Assembly (NCBI GenBank): GCA_026874595.1
Contig: CM049321.1
Span: forward strand, 16,191,979-16,255,978
Source: Sipunculus nudus
Taxonomy: Eukaryota; Annelida; Sipuncula; Golfingiida; Sipunculidae
Length of the DNA: 64,000 nucleotides
Reading direction: 5' to 3'
Notes under the pieces: generated by a model
The model's input: the letters and a program-made list of their open reading frames with translations, nothing else
Told to the model about the DNA's origin: nothing
Databases searched by the model: none
In this document: piece by piece, positions 48,517-61,275 of the stretch
How the letters are laid out: each line of letters begins with the position of its first letter
Numbering within the stretch: position 1 is the first letter of the stretch
Translations under genes and position numbers: made by a program

Positions 48517-50683
48517 ATGTCAGCGAGTACATCCAAAATCACTGGAGCCTTTATTCTCCTTTGGTCGTGTAATGCCATTTACGCCCGTTTGTATTTTTTT
48601 TTAAATGAATTTATGATTTTGGTAAACAAATATTGTTAAATAATGTTATCCTTACCCCGAGAATTTTTCATATTTAAATCATGTATCACAAATTGAATGG
48701 AGAGAACCTGATTCATACTAAATTATTTATTTTTGGCATTATGTTGATGTAGATACTCTGATATCTCACATCGGAACTGTGTTCATCATATTTATTGCAT
48801 TAGTGTCAATTTTCTTTATAATTTTATTCCTTCAACAATATGCACAGGCAGAAATAAATTCATTATGTTACACAAGGTCTTATTTGACGTACAATGTTTA
48901 CGACCTAATATCTGCCGATTACAAAGTAACATTATTAAAGATATTTATAAATTTTATTTTAGTGGTGTGCGAGCGTGCTGTCTACTCAGGGTACCAATAT
49001 ACTTCAAATGTAGTAATCAAGCACATCTTCAAAATACCAATGTCCAGACCAGAATGTATGGACCTATGTAGAAGACAAGAGATTCCCAGTTGTACTGGTG
49101 TTTACGTTAGGAACAACCTTTGTATTCTTAACAACACCCAACGACCACTACGTCTTCCTGCTAACGACACAACAGAGTTGTCAGGTACTTGAAATATCAA
49201 AAAAGCGTCATTCCATTTAAAACCAGCTATTCGTTTATCTTTCATGTAGAATCAAAATGATTGCTAGCTTACTTTGCGTATATATTAATACGCTCTGGAC
49301 ACTTGTTAAGAAATGTTCTTATAACGCATCTCTGGTGTAGGTAAAACCTTCTTCGTCAACTAGCTATTAGTAAACACCTTATATGCAACAATGTTTGCGA
49401 ACATAAAAAAATATAGCCTTGGGTGGGTGCGGAAGCTGAAAGTTTACCTGTTGCAACGCGCACTGTGCAAAACTATTTATCATCTGCCTTACCGCTAGAT
49501 GTCTTTGGTGAATGTATATGAATTATTTTGTGAGCCCACTTGTTATTAATCCATAAATATAACAAAATCGAACCATCTACTGTATATGCCCTTTTTATAT
49601 GTAAAATAACCAATAATAGGTCCTTTTGACTCTACAGCAATGAATTCTAATCTATATAGGTAGCAGGGCTTGTTATATATTAGAATATCCCTGGGTAAAG
49701 AATCCACTCGTATCCTTTTGTTATGCATAATTCCATTGAAATGGAACAAAGGAAAATGTATGTGATGGTAAAGAAAATGTTGTAAGTTATGTTTTTGTTT
49801 GTTTGTTTATATCGTAGTTTGTCCCCCTGGATTCGCTTTCTATTTCGTAAAAGGCACAAAAGGTACTGTGAGTTTAAAACCACAGCCATCCTGCTATAAT
49901 TTCAATCAAGATACAAGGTATACCTTTCCAATGGCTGACAAATATTGTGAACATCATGGGGCCGCCCTGGTCAGTATAGAAACGGCAGAGGAACAAACAC
50001 ATATAAAAAGAATAATCAACTCGGACAAAGAGTTGAAATCAAGAGGTAACAAATAACGCCCTTTAATTAAATATCCTTTACATGAGGTTGCTTATTAGTT
50101 GAATCTCAGTTGATCTAAATAAGTTCAGGTTTATCCTGGTATCACACCATGATACTAGCTTTTATAATTTGATACGATGCATGTACAATAGTGGAGGTTA
50201 CAAGCTCAGTAACCGATTGACAAGAATTTAATTTTCTGGGGGATTTTGCAATGTTATTTGTTTGAGTAGTAATAAATATTACATTAATCATAGTGTGTAA
50301 AGCAAACTAATCATATTCTTATAAACCTGGACAAATACAATATAAACATATACTGTCCTATAATAACATATGACCGGTTTTTATATTATTGGCTCCCAGC
50401 TCCCCTTTTCATGAATAGTATACTTCTGTTAATTCGCTGCTCAAGGTTTCATTTCTTTCAGATAAATTTTGGAATTTCGCCTCCGAGGCAGTCTCAGAAG
50501 GACTTTGGAGGTGGACAGGAACTGGTGAACTCTTATGGTTTACTGCATGTTCACTTGGTGAAGCCTAATAACAGGGGCGGCTCACAACACTGTTCAGTGT
50601 TGTAACGTGACCGAAGATGGACCTGGGACGACGAACAGTGTAGTGACAGTTACTTTGCTGTCTGTGAAATAAATGCCCAGTGA
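48517..50683 (+). pseudogene. Gene D: signal peptide + apple domain + CTLD, broken in the last exon
   Basis: A signal-peptide exon begins at 48517 (MSASTSKITGAFILLWSCNA); its exact donor is uncertain (GTAATG at 48573 or GTTTGT). Exon 48963-49184 is an apple/PAN module (VCERAVYSG, RPECMDLCRRQEIPSCTGVY, NNLCIL). Exon 49818-50045 is the first CTLD half (VCPPGFAFYF, PSCYNF, ADKYCEHHGAALVSIETAEE). Both are phase 1-1 and intact. The last exon (from 50462) starts DKFWNFASEAVSEGLWRWTG. One extra G then interrupts the codons of the GEPNN motif near 50563, and a TAA follows CSVL. Out-of-frame WTWDDEQCSDSYFAVCEI shows the ancestral end. The upstream exons look normal, so the loss seems recent, or a truncated product could still be made. 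Confidence 0.8.
49217..49410. repeat. Dispersed repeat, copy 3, in gene D intron
   Basis: Related to 18035-18265 and 22687-22850 (ccagctattcgtttatcttt ... attgctagcttactttgcgt, then tatattaatacgctct). Confidence 0.5.
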
Positions 50684-50699
50684 ATAGACGAAATGCTAT

Positions 50700-52550
50700 T
50701 CTGTAAAATATAAATGTTATAACAAAATAGCTCATAAAAAACTCCATTTCAGCAAAATGGGAATAATCTTAAATTCAAAGTATAAAAAATTTCTATTACA
50801 GTATCTTCTGTACATTGTTCGTGGGCTGGTTCAATGTAAATATCATGATCAATCTGTTGTATCCCTTTCTCATAATATTTAAGTGTTTTTTTGTTTGTTT
50901 GTTTGTTTTTACCAGACGCATTCACCATACAGATTATCTTGTATGCCACATGCATGTCTAAATGAAAGCGAACACACCAACCCATTTACACAACATCTTA
51001 ACAAGTATCCAGCTTATATGTAATAAAAATGTTAATAAATGTCATTATGACAATGGATTTAAGCTCATTCAAAGCTCATACGATATATATTGCCATTGAG
51101 GAGCTGGTCACAACAAACCAACAACGAATGTTAATTTCGAGGTGATAATCAAATTTATCGCAGAGCCAGATATCTATTTCGAAATCATAATGTTCCTTTA
51201 ATATGACACCATGGACTTGAAAGCAAACAAACTAAATAAAATGTAGTCAATTTAAGTAAAACTCCAACAAAGATGTAATTATTTTTGTTAGATATGAACA
51301 AGACCGGATCTTTTGGAAGCATCTTAGTTTTGAACAGCCAAAAATTTGTTCTTAAGATGTCAATTTAAAACCTGCACCAAGAAAACAGCTGACCCGATAT
51401 ATGCGGTAAACAAATAAACTACATGACCGACGAAAATTGATTTTAACGATTAGTCATACAATATAGTAAACGTATTTGTTGTGTGTTAATTTTGTTACCC
51501 CTCAAAGTTTGTGACGCGAGAGTTTATTGATAACTCTGTGCCTCGTTAAAAAGTAAGCCCTTACTCATATGGTCTTCAACGTGTATAATTCTCCGCAAAA
51601 GGATATCTTACAAGAAAATTTTAGAATTGCACATAACGTTGGACTTTTTAATATGAGTATGTTTGTCCGATACCAAACATTTTTAGTAATATGTAAACCT
51701 ATCTGTGTACACTTTTCAATTAAATTAAAATCGTCTTATCTAAAGTCGATGTCCTGTCATTTTATTTTTCAAACATAAAAATCAAATACAAACATGTTTA
51801 ATTAATTATATATGTAAATAAGACACTTTATTCGCTATAAATATGAAAGCTAACAATTTTTGTTGCTAACCATTATTGTTAGTTTCTATAGTAAAACATA
51901 TTATAGGAATGTAATCCAATTTGTGAAAATATTTTGACTGCTAAAAATTGTATTTCTGTAAAATATATATAACATGTATAATATGTATAACATGAGAGAA
52001 ATCGTTATTTACTAGATGTTATTAAACCCTTTGTTTACATTTCGAAGATTGACCATCAAACTGTAAGGGAATAATGAAAATTAATTGGACTTTATAATTA
52101 GCTGCGTCTAATAATTCATGCAAATGACAGCACCTTGAGACCAAAGATACTTTTTGTCTATTGACATTCTATTATTCACATCGGTTCACATATTGACTTT
52201 TTTTCCTGTCCTTAAATTTTAAGGGCCACATCAGACAGGACTTTGTGGAACTAGGGAATTATTCTTGTAAAAAAACTATGACAAATCGATATTTGCAAAA
52301 CATACTGCTTAACGAAACAAGGTTTGTTCAAAAAGAATTTGTATTTCAGTCTTTTTTCTCCTTTTTTTACACACCCATTGTGGTTGCTATAGAAACCCCG
52401 GCTAATTTCAAAGATCAGCGTAAATTCGCCTTGTGATATATATTGTTGCTAAAGAACTGATCGACCCAGGCGATTTCATCAACCGAAATTTAGGTTTGGA
52501 AATATGTTTACCCGCAAAAGGTACTTTGGCTAAACTTTAATTATATAAAT
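50700..52550. other. Intergenic, no recognisable gene
   Basis: AT-rich. Short frames at 51569 and 52245 show no motifs and no convincing splice sites. Confidence 0.5.
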
Positions 52551-52559
52551 ATTAATGTG

Positions 52560-52705
52560 GATAAAACAGGTAAGGCCACCGACCGGAAATCGGAAGATCC
52601 TGGGTTAGATTCCCACCGTCAGTGAACCTACCTTTCTGTGTATACTAATTCCATCATTAAACAATGAACCAGCATAGCAATTCATACATCTATATATAAT
52701 ATACT
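52560..52705 (+). mobile_element. tRNA-derived SINE, partial copy
   Basis: Reads GGTAAGGCCACCGACCGGAA, then a B-box-like GGGTTAGATTCCCACCG, then a tail with CCAGCATAGCAATTCATACA and a TA-rich end. The tail matches the minus-strand copy at 36.1 kb. Confidence 0.65.
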
Positions 52706-52847
52706 AGTATGCAGCACACCATATAAGGCCATTAGTTCTCCATGCTGCATGCAAAGTCGCCGTGCCGACACATATAGTTTGTGAGACCACTACCGTGACG
52801 TCACTTCGATGGTTCCTATAAAAGTGTGCAAATACACAGAGGGGAAG

Positions 52848-52955
52848 GGGATCTGGCGTAGCCAAGTGGTAAGGCCACCGACCGGAAAATGGAAGATCGT
52901 GGGTTCGATTCCCCCGTCAGGGAACCGACTTTTCTGTGTATACCATTTCCATCTA
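52848..52955 (+). mobile_element. tRNA-derived SINE
   Basis: A box GGCGTAGCCAAGTGGTAAGG and B box GGGTTCGATTCCCCC, followed by ttctgtgtataccatttcc and a (TA)n tract. Second copy of the 52.56-kb family within 300 bp. No paired acceptor stem. Confidence 0.7.
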
Positions 52956-52998
52956 TATATATACATATATATATATATATATACATATATATTTATTT

Positions 52999-53029
<31 letters not shown>

Positions 53030-53030
53030 A
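52955..53030. repeat. (TA)n-rich microsatellite
   Basis: Imperfect TA and ATTT tract that ends the adjacent SINE. Confidence 0.9.
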
Positions 53031-53039
53031 TTGAGGAAT

Positions 53040-55630
53040 AGCGTTAAAAAAGAATTAAGAAGATAGCAAAATAACAGGTGATTTGGAACAAAATTTTCTG
53101 TTTATACCCTGTATCTTTATAAAGTGGTGACTTAAGTTTTGAATATTGTAGTTAAATTGGCTGAGAGTTCAAGCAAGCAATAACTGTTTGTATAAAGCGT
53201 GGCCACGTGACATGATTGATTAACACTGCAGTGTGCCAGGTAATCTTATGTACGTGCTGCAGGGGGCCAAGTCACGAGAAACCTTTGTGTTTTATTTGAA
53301 GCATTGAATTCCATTTCAGTATTCGATACTAGGATCAAATGGCACAGGTCAGGTCCATTAGCTCCTGAAACAGAGTTGAATCAAATTGCTGTATCTATTT
53401 ACATTAACGTTCGTACATGAAAATGTATATAATCCAAAAAAATAAAATATTCGGTTTTTGCTACTTCAACTTCAACGATCCTAAAATATGAAAATTAGAG
53501 TATATTCATAGTGTGGTTTATCAAACTTTTCCACCTTTTGCAAAATAATTATTCAGCTGTAGAATGCTTCACTAAATAAGTAAGTACAAAGACTGCGGGG
53601 ATGCCATAGATCTTATAATCCGGTTTCCTTTTATTTGGGATTCTATAGAGCTAAACGAGTTTCCCTTTCAGCTATCTGTTTAAAGTTGTCTCCAAAATGT
53701 CTGTCTGAAAGCATTTTATTGTTAATTATGGTGAGGATTTTATATGTCTCATGATTAAGGCGATTTAAAACCTCGTCTATGTTAAGCTCTCTCATTGTAG
53801 CAGTTCAATGTTAATTACATGTAGACATCGATCATATTTTAACGAATATAACAAACTCCAATATGCATTCAGTGACTGCTTTTGCGCATTGTCGTTGTTT
53901 ACTTTCACGCTTTTCATAAGAATACAATACGAAGAAACACATAAATTCCAATTAATAAATAAACCTAGATGAAAGTCCTGAATATAATCAAAATGAATAC
54001 TCTCTGCATAGGTAAACGATGAAAATAAAATACGCTATAAGATCTTATCAATCACATCTGTTTAAATTTATTGTCCAGTACGTACCTACCTAGCTTATGT
54101 AGCTTCGTCCGCCATAGCCATTGTAACATGTCGTATGCCAACACTAATTCTCGAAAAGTGCCTTCAGTTTTTTTTTGTAGATCATACACAAAACCTATCG
54201 TCCGTATGCCAAGACACTAAAATTGTCTAAAATATCGTATATGTTTCTATCATATATTATATATAATATAAGAAAGAGAAGGATAATCATGTTTCTTTCT
54301 TACTTAAAATTTATTTTTAAAATTTTGGTTTAATAAAAATTTTAATCTTATTTTAAAACATGAAAGACATGTAGAGGAAAAACAAGTTTTCAGGTATTTT
54401 CATGTGTTTTTTTTTTTTTTTCCTTTTCTTTTTACCCATTGAAAAGTTATTTCCTGTTATTGGTTGCTTAAATTTGTTCCATGATAGTTCCATAACCATC
54501 CACCTTTCCTTGTCAAAATCTGAATACAGTTAAAACTTACAAATATTGCTTCATATGAAGGATCTGCTCATTTTTATTTAGACCCAAAGGCCATACTCAC
54601 CTTGTCTTCAACAACGAATTCGGGATTTCAGTTTGGCAATGAGGGTTTAACTTTTTACATCATGCGCCTTGTAAACTAACAGGTCCACAAAATTCAATAA
54701 GAGCAGGTATTATGGGATTGGATTTATAAAATTCAATACAGGGTTGTTGTCCCTACTGGAAACTCAGCTTGAGTAATCCGGATAATCTATGTATTGGGTG
54801 AAATGTAACGTAACATGGACTTCCTTATAAATATAACAGATCCGAAGATCCCCTGCCTGTCTGTGCCAAAAGTTGGCTCTAGTGAGGTGGAAAAGCGGAA
54901 AATATTATCAGAGAAATTTAACACTGTCGATTCGCTACCATGATGCGTGGCCATTATTGTTCTCACGACGTGCACTGTCAGTCTTTTTTGACCAAGGTCG
55001 GTTGGACCTTCAGTTACAGAATACCTTTTTGCCAGTCACTGCAACACGTAAGTAATATGCTCTTAGAATAATCAATATGCATTTCATTTGTCTTAGGCAT
55101 TCGAGCTTTTTCCCATAGGTGATCTAAAGAGTTCTATCAGTTTTAAATTACAAACAAACTTAATGTTCACATATTATTGATTTTCCACAACTTTGGACCG
55201 ACACCTGTCAGGTGTCCTGTGACTGCTGTCATAAGGAAACACATGTACTGGAGTTCCAAAAGATATTTTAGTGCTCTTGGCATCCTTGCATATGCCTTAA
55301 ATTGACATTTACTGGAAAGCTATTGTGCGACAGAATTACCAGGGCAATTGTACCAGAGTATCCACATGGATAACTGTGCTACCTGAAGGCTGTTTCATTT
55401 ATGACAAGACAGGAGAAACATTTTCGTAAATATTCTCGTTTTATTTATTTTTTCTTTATGTGTTGCATAAATATTTGAGATCCTTGTGTTATTTCAAATT
55501 AATATTCTATAACATTAAATACTGTTTAACTGTTTCTTTAAACACTTTAATAGAATCATCATTATCGTTTACTGATCTGATACTATATCCACTTCTATGA
55601 CGTCAATTCGCTGAGTCCAGTGATAGTATG
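53040..55630. other. Intergenic, no recognisable gene
   Basis: AT-rich. Overlapping short frames at 54787-55055 on both strands were examined and show no family motif. Confidence 0.5.
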
Positions 55631-55644
55631 CTGATATACAGGTG

Positions 55645-56045
55645 GTTGGGAATCCCTGTTATCTCAGTGATTGGGCAAATGATCGGCAATCGAAAGGCCA
55701 TTGGTTCGATTCCCAAACGGGGTAAGCTTAGAAACTCACTTGTCCCATCACAGATGGTACACACATGTTCCAGTACTTATATTTTGTTATTATATGCAGT
55801 GATCCTTTTTCTTAAAACATACAACATATTTATACATGTTTCTAATTATAGTGAGATCGAACATGAATACACAGAATATTTGCTTAGTTCCTTATGTTTT
55901 TCCAATTTTCATTTCGACTGTTCTACCACTTAATTACTAGAGATCCCAAAACATGTTATTCGCACACTTTTTAAAGGAACCAGCGAGTCAGTAATTTAGG
56001 CGTAGAAGTAAACTTAGCATAGCAGTCTATATATATATATATTCT
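55645..56045 (+). mobile_element. tRNA-derived SINE with long body
   Basis: A-box region CCTGTTATCTCAGTGATTGG, anticodon-like ATGATCGGCAATCGAAAGG, and B box TTGGTTCGATTCCCAAACGG. The tail element TTAGCATAGCAGTCTATATA at about 56010-56029 resembles the tails at 36.1 and 52.6 kb, suggesting the body reaches there. Confidence 0.6.
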
Positions 56046-56485
56046 GTATGCACTGTATTTAGTTACATATACAGCAATAATGATGTACTTCACAGAGTAG
56101 GACTACCTCAGGTGTTTAAACATTATCAAATCCCTTATTATACGTATTAGAATAAAACAAAATTTAGAAAAATTCTTTGTTTCGATTTTGCGGTATTCAT
56201 ATAAAAACAATGTATATAATTGGCTTATAGGTGTGTAACAGATATACTGAAATAGAACCATGCATCCTACATGGTTGTTGCTGTATTATCTAATTCAATA
56301 AGAAGGTATTTATAACGCTAGATCGATGGCACGTTGGTGGCAGATCTCTATGCAATGGATGAAATAAGAGTGATATGTTTTAATTCCGTCTTCTGGATTT
56401 TATCTTTTATACTCACTTATATTGATACTACAGCACTAGGAAGCTCCCGCTTTAAACTCTAACCCCTTCCCCAAACAAGCCGACC

Positions 56486-56503
56486 CCCCCCCCCCCCCCC
56501 CAC
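56486..56503. repeat. Poly-C tract
   Basis: C-rich run following ccgacc. Confidence 0.9.
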
Positions 56504-56943
56504 CTCCCACTCCCCATCCCCAATAAAAGACAGTTTCAATAAATATTATCACATTTAGCTGTGACTATGTACTTGCAAGACTCTATGTGAGTAAGATTAG
56601 TGCAGTATGGTGGAAATATCTTTTCCTATGAATCTCCTATTATGTTAAATAAGCCGTCCGTTACTTCATCCGATTGACGAATCCATTAATGAGGCTAATT
56701 CAAGAAGAATATGGCAAATATAAGGTATAAAAACGCTGATTATGAAATGATATTCTATACATTGTGAGTTTTATTCCCTGTAGTTAAACAGGCAATGAAC
56801 GAGGAAAAAACACATCCCGCATTTCACTTAGCTGACTTATTCCTAATTAATAAATTAAATATTGGCTGTCTTGTTTTTCAAATGGATTCGACTCTCTTTC
56901 ACTTGTTCTTGTTTATGTAAAATTACCCTATTACTGCGCCTTA

Positions 56944-57250
56944 AAGTTTCACACTGTAAAATCAAATGTTTCTGTATCAGGCTGCATTCCAGGGGTTCGA
57001 GTTTGCCCTCCTTTGCCTTAAAAGTTACATACTGTAAAATCAAATGTTTCTGTATCAGGCTGCATTCCAGGGGTTCGAGTTTGCCCTCCCTTGCCCTAGA
57101 AGTTACATACTGTAAAATCAAATGTTTCTGTATCAGGCTGCATTCCAGGGGTTCGATTTTGCCCTCCCTTGCCCTAAAAGTTTCATACTGTAAAATCAAA
57201 TGTTTTTGTATCAGGCTGCATTCCAGGGGTTTGAGTTTGCCCTCCCTTCT
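56944..57250. repeat. 78-bp minisatellite, about four copies, open on both strands
   Basis: ACTGTAAAATCAAATGTTTC starts at 56953, 57031, 57109 and 57187, exactly 78 bp apart, with few substitutions. 78 bp is 26 codons, so frames persist through all copies on both strands: minus 56855-57304 (26-residue unit containing GKLEPLECSLIQKHLILQY) and plus 56862-57311 (unit with YCKIKCFCIRLHSRG). No evidence favours either as a protein. Confidence 0.9.
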
Positions 57251-57556
57251 CTTGTTTACTTTGTTCAATAATGCAGTTCCCAAGAGGATTTTTTTTATAA
57301 ACACTAATTGACTAAGGAGACTATTTAAAACACCATGTATCTGATATTTTATTCAACTCTGGTAGTGGATCCTCTCTCTATACATCATATTAATGTCTGT
57401 GTGCGTGTGTTTGTTGTATGAGGATGGATTAAAGTGTGTTGTGTTGCGAATCTCTGAGAAAAAAAACTTAGTCGTAGACATTATAATAGAGTTTTGAAAA
57501 CTGAAATGTACAGGCTGATCTTTTACATGCATTTGCTTATAAAGGAATCTGCATAC

Positions 57557-58463
57557 CTACGCTTGGTCTGGCAGGTGCTCACAAACTGTTCTATATAAAT
57601 AGTGGTAAGGCCAGTTTAACCATTTGAAAGAAAATGCGGAACCAATAGTGGTACAAACCACCTCAGGTTGATCAAAGATTGGCTGTCCAACAAACCAATT
57701 TTGGAATTTGACTGGCTTCCAGGTTAATGTCAAGTGCCGTATTTTTGTGTCAGGTTGGTATAACATTGAAAGTAAGAAGTACCCCGGGAAAGCTGTTAAA
57801 ACCAGTTTAAATCTTGTCTATATCAAATCATTATATGCTATATAACTAAATCATGCCTTATTGAAGCTACTACTAGCTATTTTAGGAAGATAGGATCCAT
57901 AACCTATAATTCGTTTAAATCTGTCAATCGAAGTACAATTTTTAAAGACAACCGAACTGTTCTATTTTCAATTACATAACTCTACATCATAATTAATTGG
58001 TTTTAAATTTGGAAAAGGAGATTCATGTCCTAATTTACAAGTAAATATCTTATATCGTATATAAACTTATATAGTCTTACAAAAATATACATTTAAAAGG
58101 ACTATTCAAAACCTCAGGCAACTTTTAAAAAAGTTTTCACAAATGAATATTTTCACTCTACAGATTCTTTACTATTCTTTAAGATAACGATAGGTATTCC
58201 CAATTTCCTTATTGTGATATATGACATCCACTAAACAAAAAAAACTGTATATATTTCAATTAAGGAATTCTAAAGGCTTCTGATCAAGATACTTTGCGTG
58301 ATGATTGTTCATTAGAGAATAGTAAATTTACGGATGATACCTGTCTGTGCCTCTGTGTTTTATATATGAAATTGGTCATATGGATTTGTTCTTCTTTTGA
58401 TTCTATAGTTATCATGTATCCGTTCGTCTGGTTGCGCATTTTGCAGCTGATGTAAATTTCTTT
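57557..58463 (-). pseudogene. Gene E: minus-strand CTLD remnant related to gene A
   Basis: Two exon-like pieces on the minus strand. 58341-58463 matches gene A's 31594 exon (NGYMITIESKEEQIHMTNF) but has lost the NW-x-x-A-x-x-x-C start through a small shift, and it ends in phase 0. 57557-57792 matches gene A's 32098 exon closely (FQNWFVGQPIFDQPE, SFKWLNWP, YRTVCEHLP) and follows an AACAG acceptor. It has lost the W-x-W pair and one Cys, and meets TAG directly before the ancestral donor GTATGC. The phases do not join. No PAN or signal exon was found upstream, so this is a partial, probably non-functional inverted duplicate. Confidence 0.7.
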
Positions 58464-58469
58464 CTTGCC

Positions 58470-61270
58470 CCTTGATAAATAAATTTAATGAAATGAATTA
58501 ATCATTTTCTTTTTTATTCTGGAAAGGCCAATAGTTCCAGGAACTGAATTTGTTTTCCGCATGCAAAGTAATACTTAACTTTTAACAAATATACACTTTA
58601 CACTTTTACATTTTAACAATCCTAGTAATAAAACAAGTAATTGAATTTGTATTTAATTAATGCTGAATATTATCCTGTTCTTCTTATTTGGTTCACTGTG
58701 TGGTTAAGTCTATGCATATATGCGATTTGTAGTAGGATTCTCAAAACTGTCCTTCGGATGAGTTAAGCAAGCATTAATATGATATCATTTTGGAAAAGAC
58801 TGATCTTATAATGAAAACTGTCGGCTTTAGCAAACAAAATTAACATTATAAAAAAGAAATGTCCTTAGATATGTTACAAAAACACATTGACATCTTTTAA
58901 AAGGATATTTGACATATAATTGCTGAGAAATAAACAATTCAAATAATTGGAAAATTATTTCGAAACGTTTTATTTAACAAACCATTTATGAAAAAAAAGT
59001 TTCTTTCGTGGTTAAGAAGTACAAACAGAAATCATAAATTTGTATTAAAGTTTTTCATTTCTTTTTTTTTTTTTTTTTTTTTTTGTTAGCACACGTGTAA
59101 GTTTAACTATCTGGTATATGTGTAATATATGAAAGTCTGGTAAAACACGTGTAGTTCCTGTATCTTTTGGTTTTGGTTCCTTATTTTGTTCTTTGTACAG
59201 CAGGTGAAGTATGCAAGTAGAAGTGGATTTTTGATATATAATATGTGTGCTAAAGTGTGAACTGAACTGCTTTGAGAGACTGGCAAAAAATGCCTTTCCT
59301 TGTTCGATAAGGACGCAAGGTTGATACACAAAAGTACTTCAGGACAACGCCAAGTCGAGAATTTATCCGAGAAAGCGTACTGGCAAAGTTTCTTGTAAAT
59401 AACGCTTTTGAGTTCGGGTGCAATGACAAAGTCACATGAAATTCAGTACAAGCTTGATGCTCCTACCAGAGCCTTTCGGTAAATGATATTTATTTTTTCA
59501 GGCTTGCTTTGCAAGTCGGATCATCCACCTCAGAGCACTCACTTGCATGAATTCAAACGTCCTTGAACTGGAACTTTATTGCCATAGACACAGTACAACA
59601 AGGTTCAGCTCATTACAATACCTTATAATTAAATATACATTTCAAAGTTATTAATAAAAGGGAGCCTTGAAGCTTGTAAAAGTATATCCAACATAATATT
59701 TAGATAACATATATCATTCAAAGCAAACATTAACCTTTGTACAGTACACAGACAATGTAAATGAATAGCTGAAAATAGTTGAAAAAATTGTACAGTATCA
59801 AATAAATAATTAATATTTTTAGACTGATACCCTCATATTTTACTTGAACACGGGTACAGAAGGTTCATAATTGATTAATGATCTGAAAGTATTCCATAAA
59901 TTGAAATTAGTTTAAAGTGGATGGTTTCATACATCGCTGACAAATAAATATATTTTACATTGTCTGGTATTATAAATATTGGTATTTCCAGAAAATAAAT
60001 TATTTATTAGAGACCATATTGAAATACGATACAAGGTTTAAGTAAATTCCCCTGAAGGTGTCAGGTGAAAATTTATCCTTTTCATGGATAACCTTTATGT
60101 TAATTTTAAATATCAATATCTCTTTCAGTTAAAATTATACTATAACATTCAAAACATTTATTTGTGATATTTACTTCATCCCATGTGGCGTAAAAAATAT
60201 CTTATACATGCCTGAATGTTAAATTATTATCTATCAACATTTTATACAGTTTGCTCAAGCCGTGATATGCTAAGTAGAAACTTTATATTTACATCAAAGC
60301 TATTTAAGAAGATAGCAACGCAGCTTCAAGAAAAGTCATAAATATACGACCAAATACCAATTATGACTGATAATCGATAAAGCGTCAATGATACACATGA
60401 AACACTATTATTACCCTGATATTGTAAAAACTGTATTTTAGGGCGAGACATAAGGTTTATTAGTAAACAGGTGGTGTTCAACTGTTGTACGATGCGACTA
60501 ACAGGAATCCTTGAAATATGCCTCATTGACACTCAAAAAAGCCAAAGATAGAATACAACTCAATGTGATCTTACACCATGTAATGGCTATTTATGAGAAA
60601 TATCGTGATTTTGCTTACTATAATATTTGTAAATTAAACCATAATAATAATATTGATTCATACGTTGCTGCAGAACGTTATACAGAGGATTTATCGCAAA
60701 ATATCGCCGTTCAGCTTAAATAACAAATACGTCATATCATATTGTTACATTTTTTCACAGTTCGTTTCATCATAAATTATGAGAGTATTACTTCAATTAT
60801 ACTATAACATAATTAGGTGAAGGTATTAAGAAATACTGTACTCTTTACAATGTAGGCAAAGATAAGTTCATCCAATGGTGTCGGGTCTGAAGCACGGATT
60901 AATTGTTTTCTCAACGGTTACTTAATAACATCCACTTGCATGTTCGTATCTTTGAGGCTTCTCTTGACAGCATAGGTGTCTTATAGGCTAAACCAGGATA
61001 AAAATAACAAAGATGTAATAACAGAATTAAATGGTATATTTGTTAACTTTACGAGAGTCATCAGTCACAATTATAAAAAAAAAAGGAGTTTCCAAGCCCT
61101 GCCAAAATAGTTCGCATACTAATATCTATTACGAATTGTGACACTGGAAACCCTGCTACAGTGCTATTATATGATCACATTTACATAATACTTGTATCTA
61201 CTAAGCCATAATAAATAAACATTCCGTGAGAACTAACAATTCTACTTCGCTCTCACCTAGGTATGTTCCT
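58470..61270. other. Intergenic between genes E and F
   Basis: AT-rich with a 27-base T-run at about 59058-59084. A 70-codon plus-strand frame at 60511-60723 (TTG start) has no motif, and minus frames at 59045-59435 lack family marks. No missing exons of genes E or F were found here. Confidence 0.5.
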
Positions 61271-61275
61271 TCTGC

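Noticed and set aside
54787-55055. Overlapping frames on both strands, considered as lectin exons
   Set aside because: Neither strand shows CTLD or PAN cysteine patterns or phase-1 junctions.
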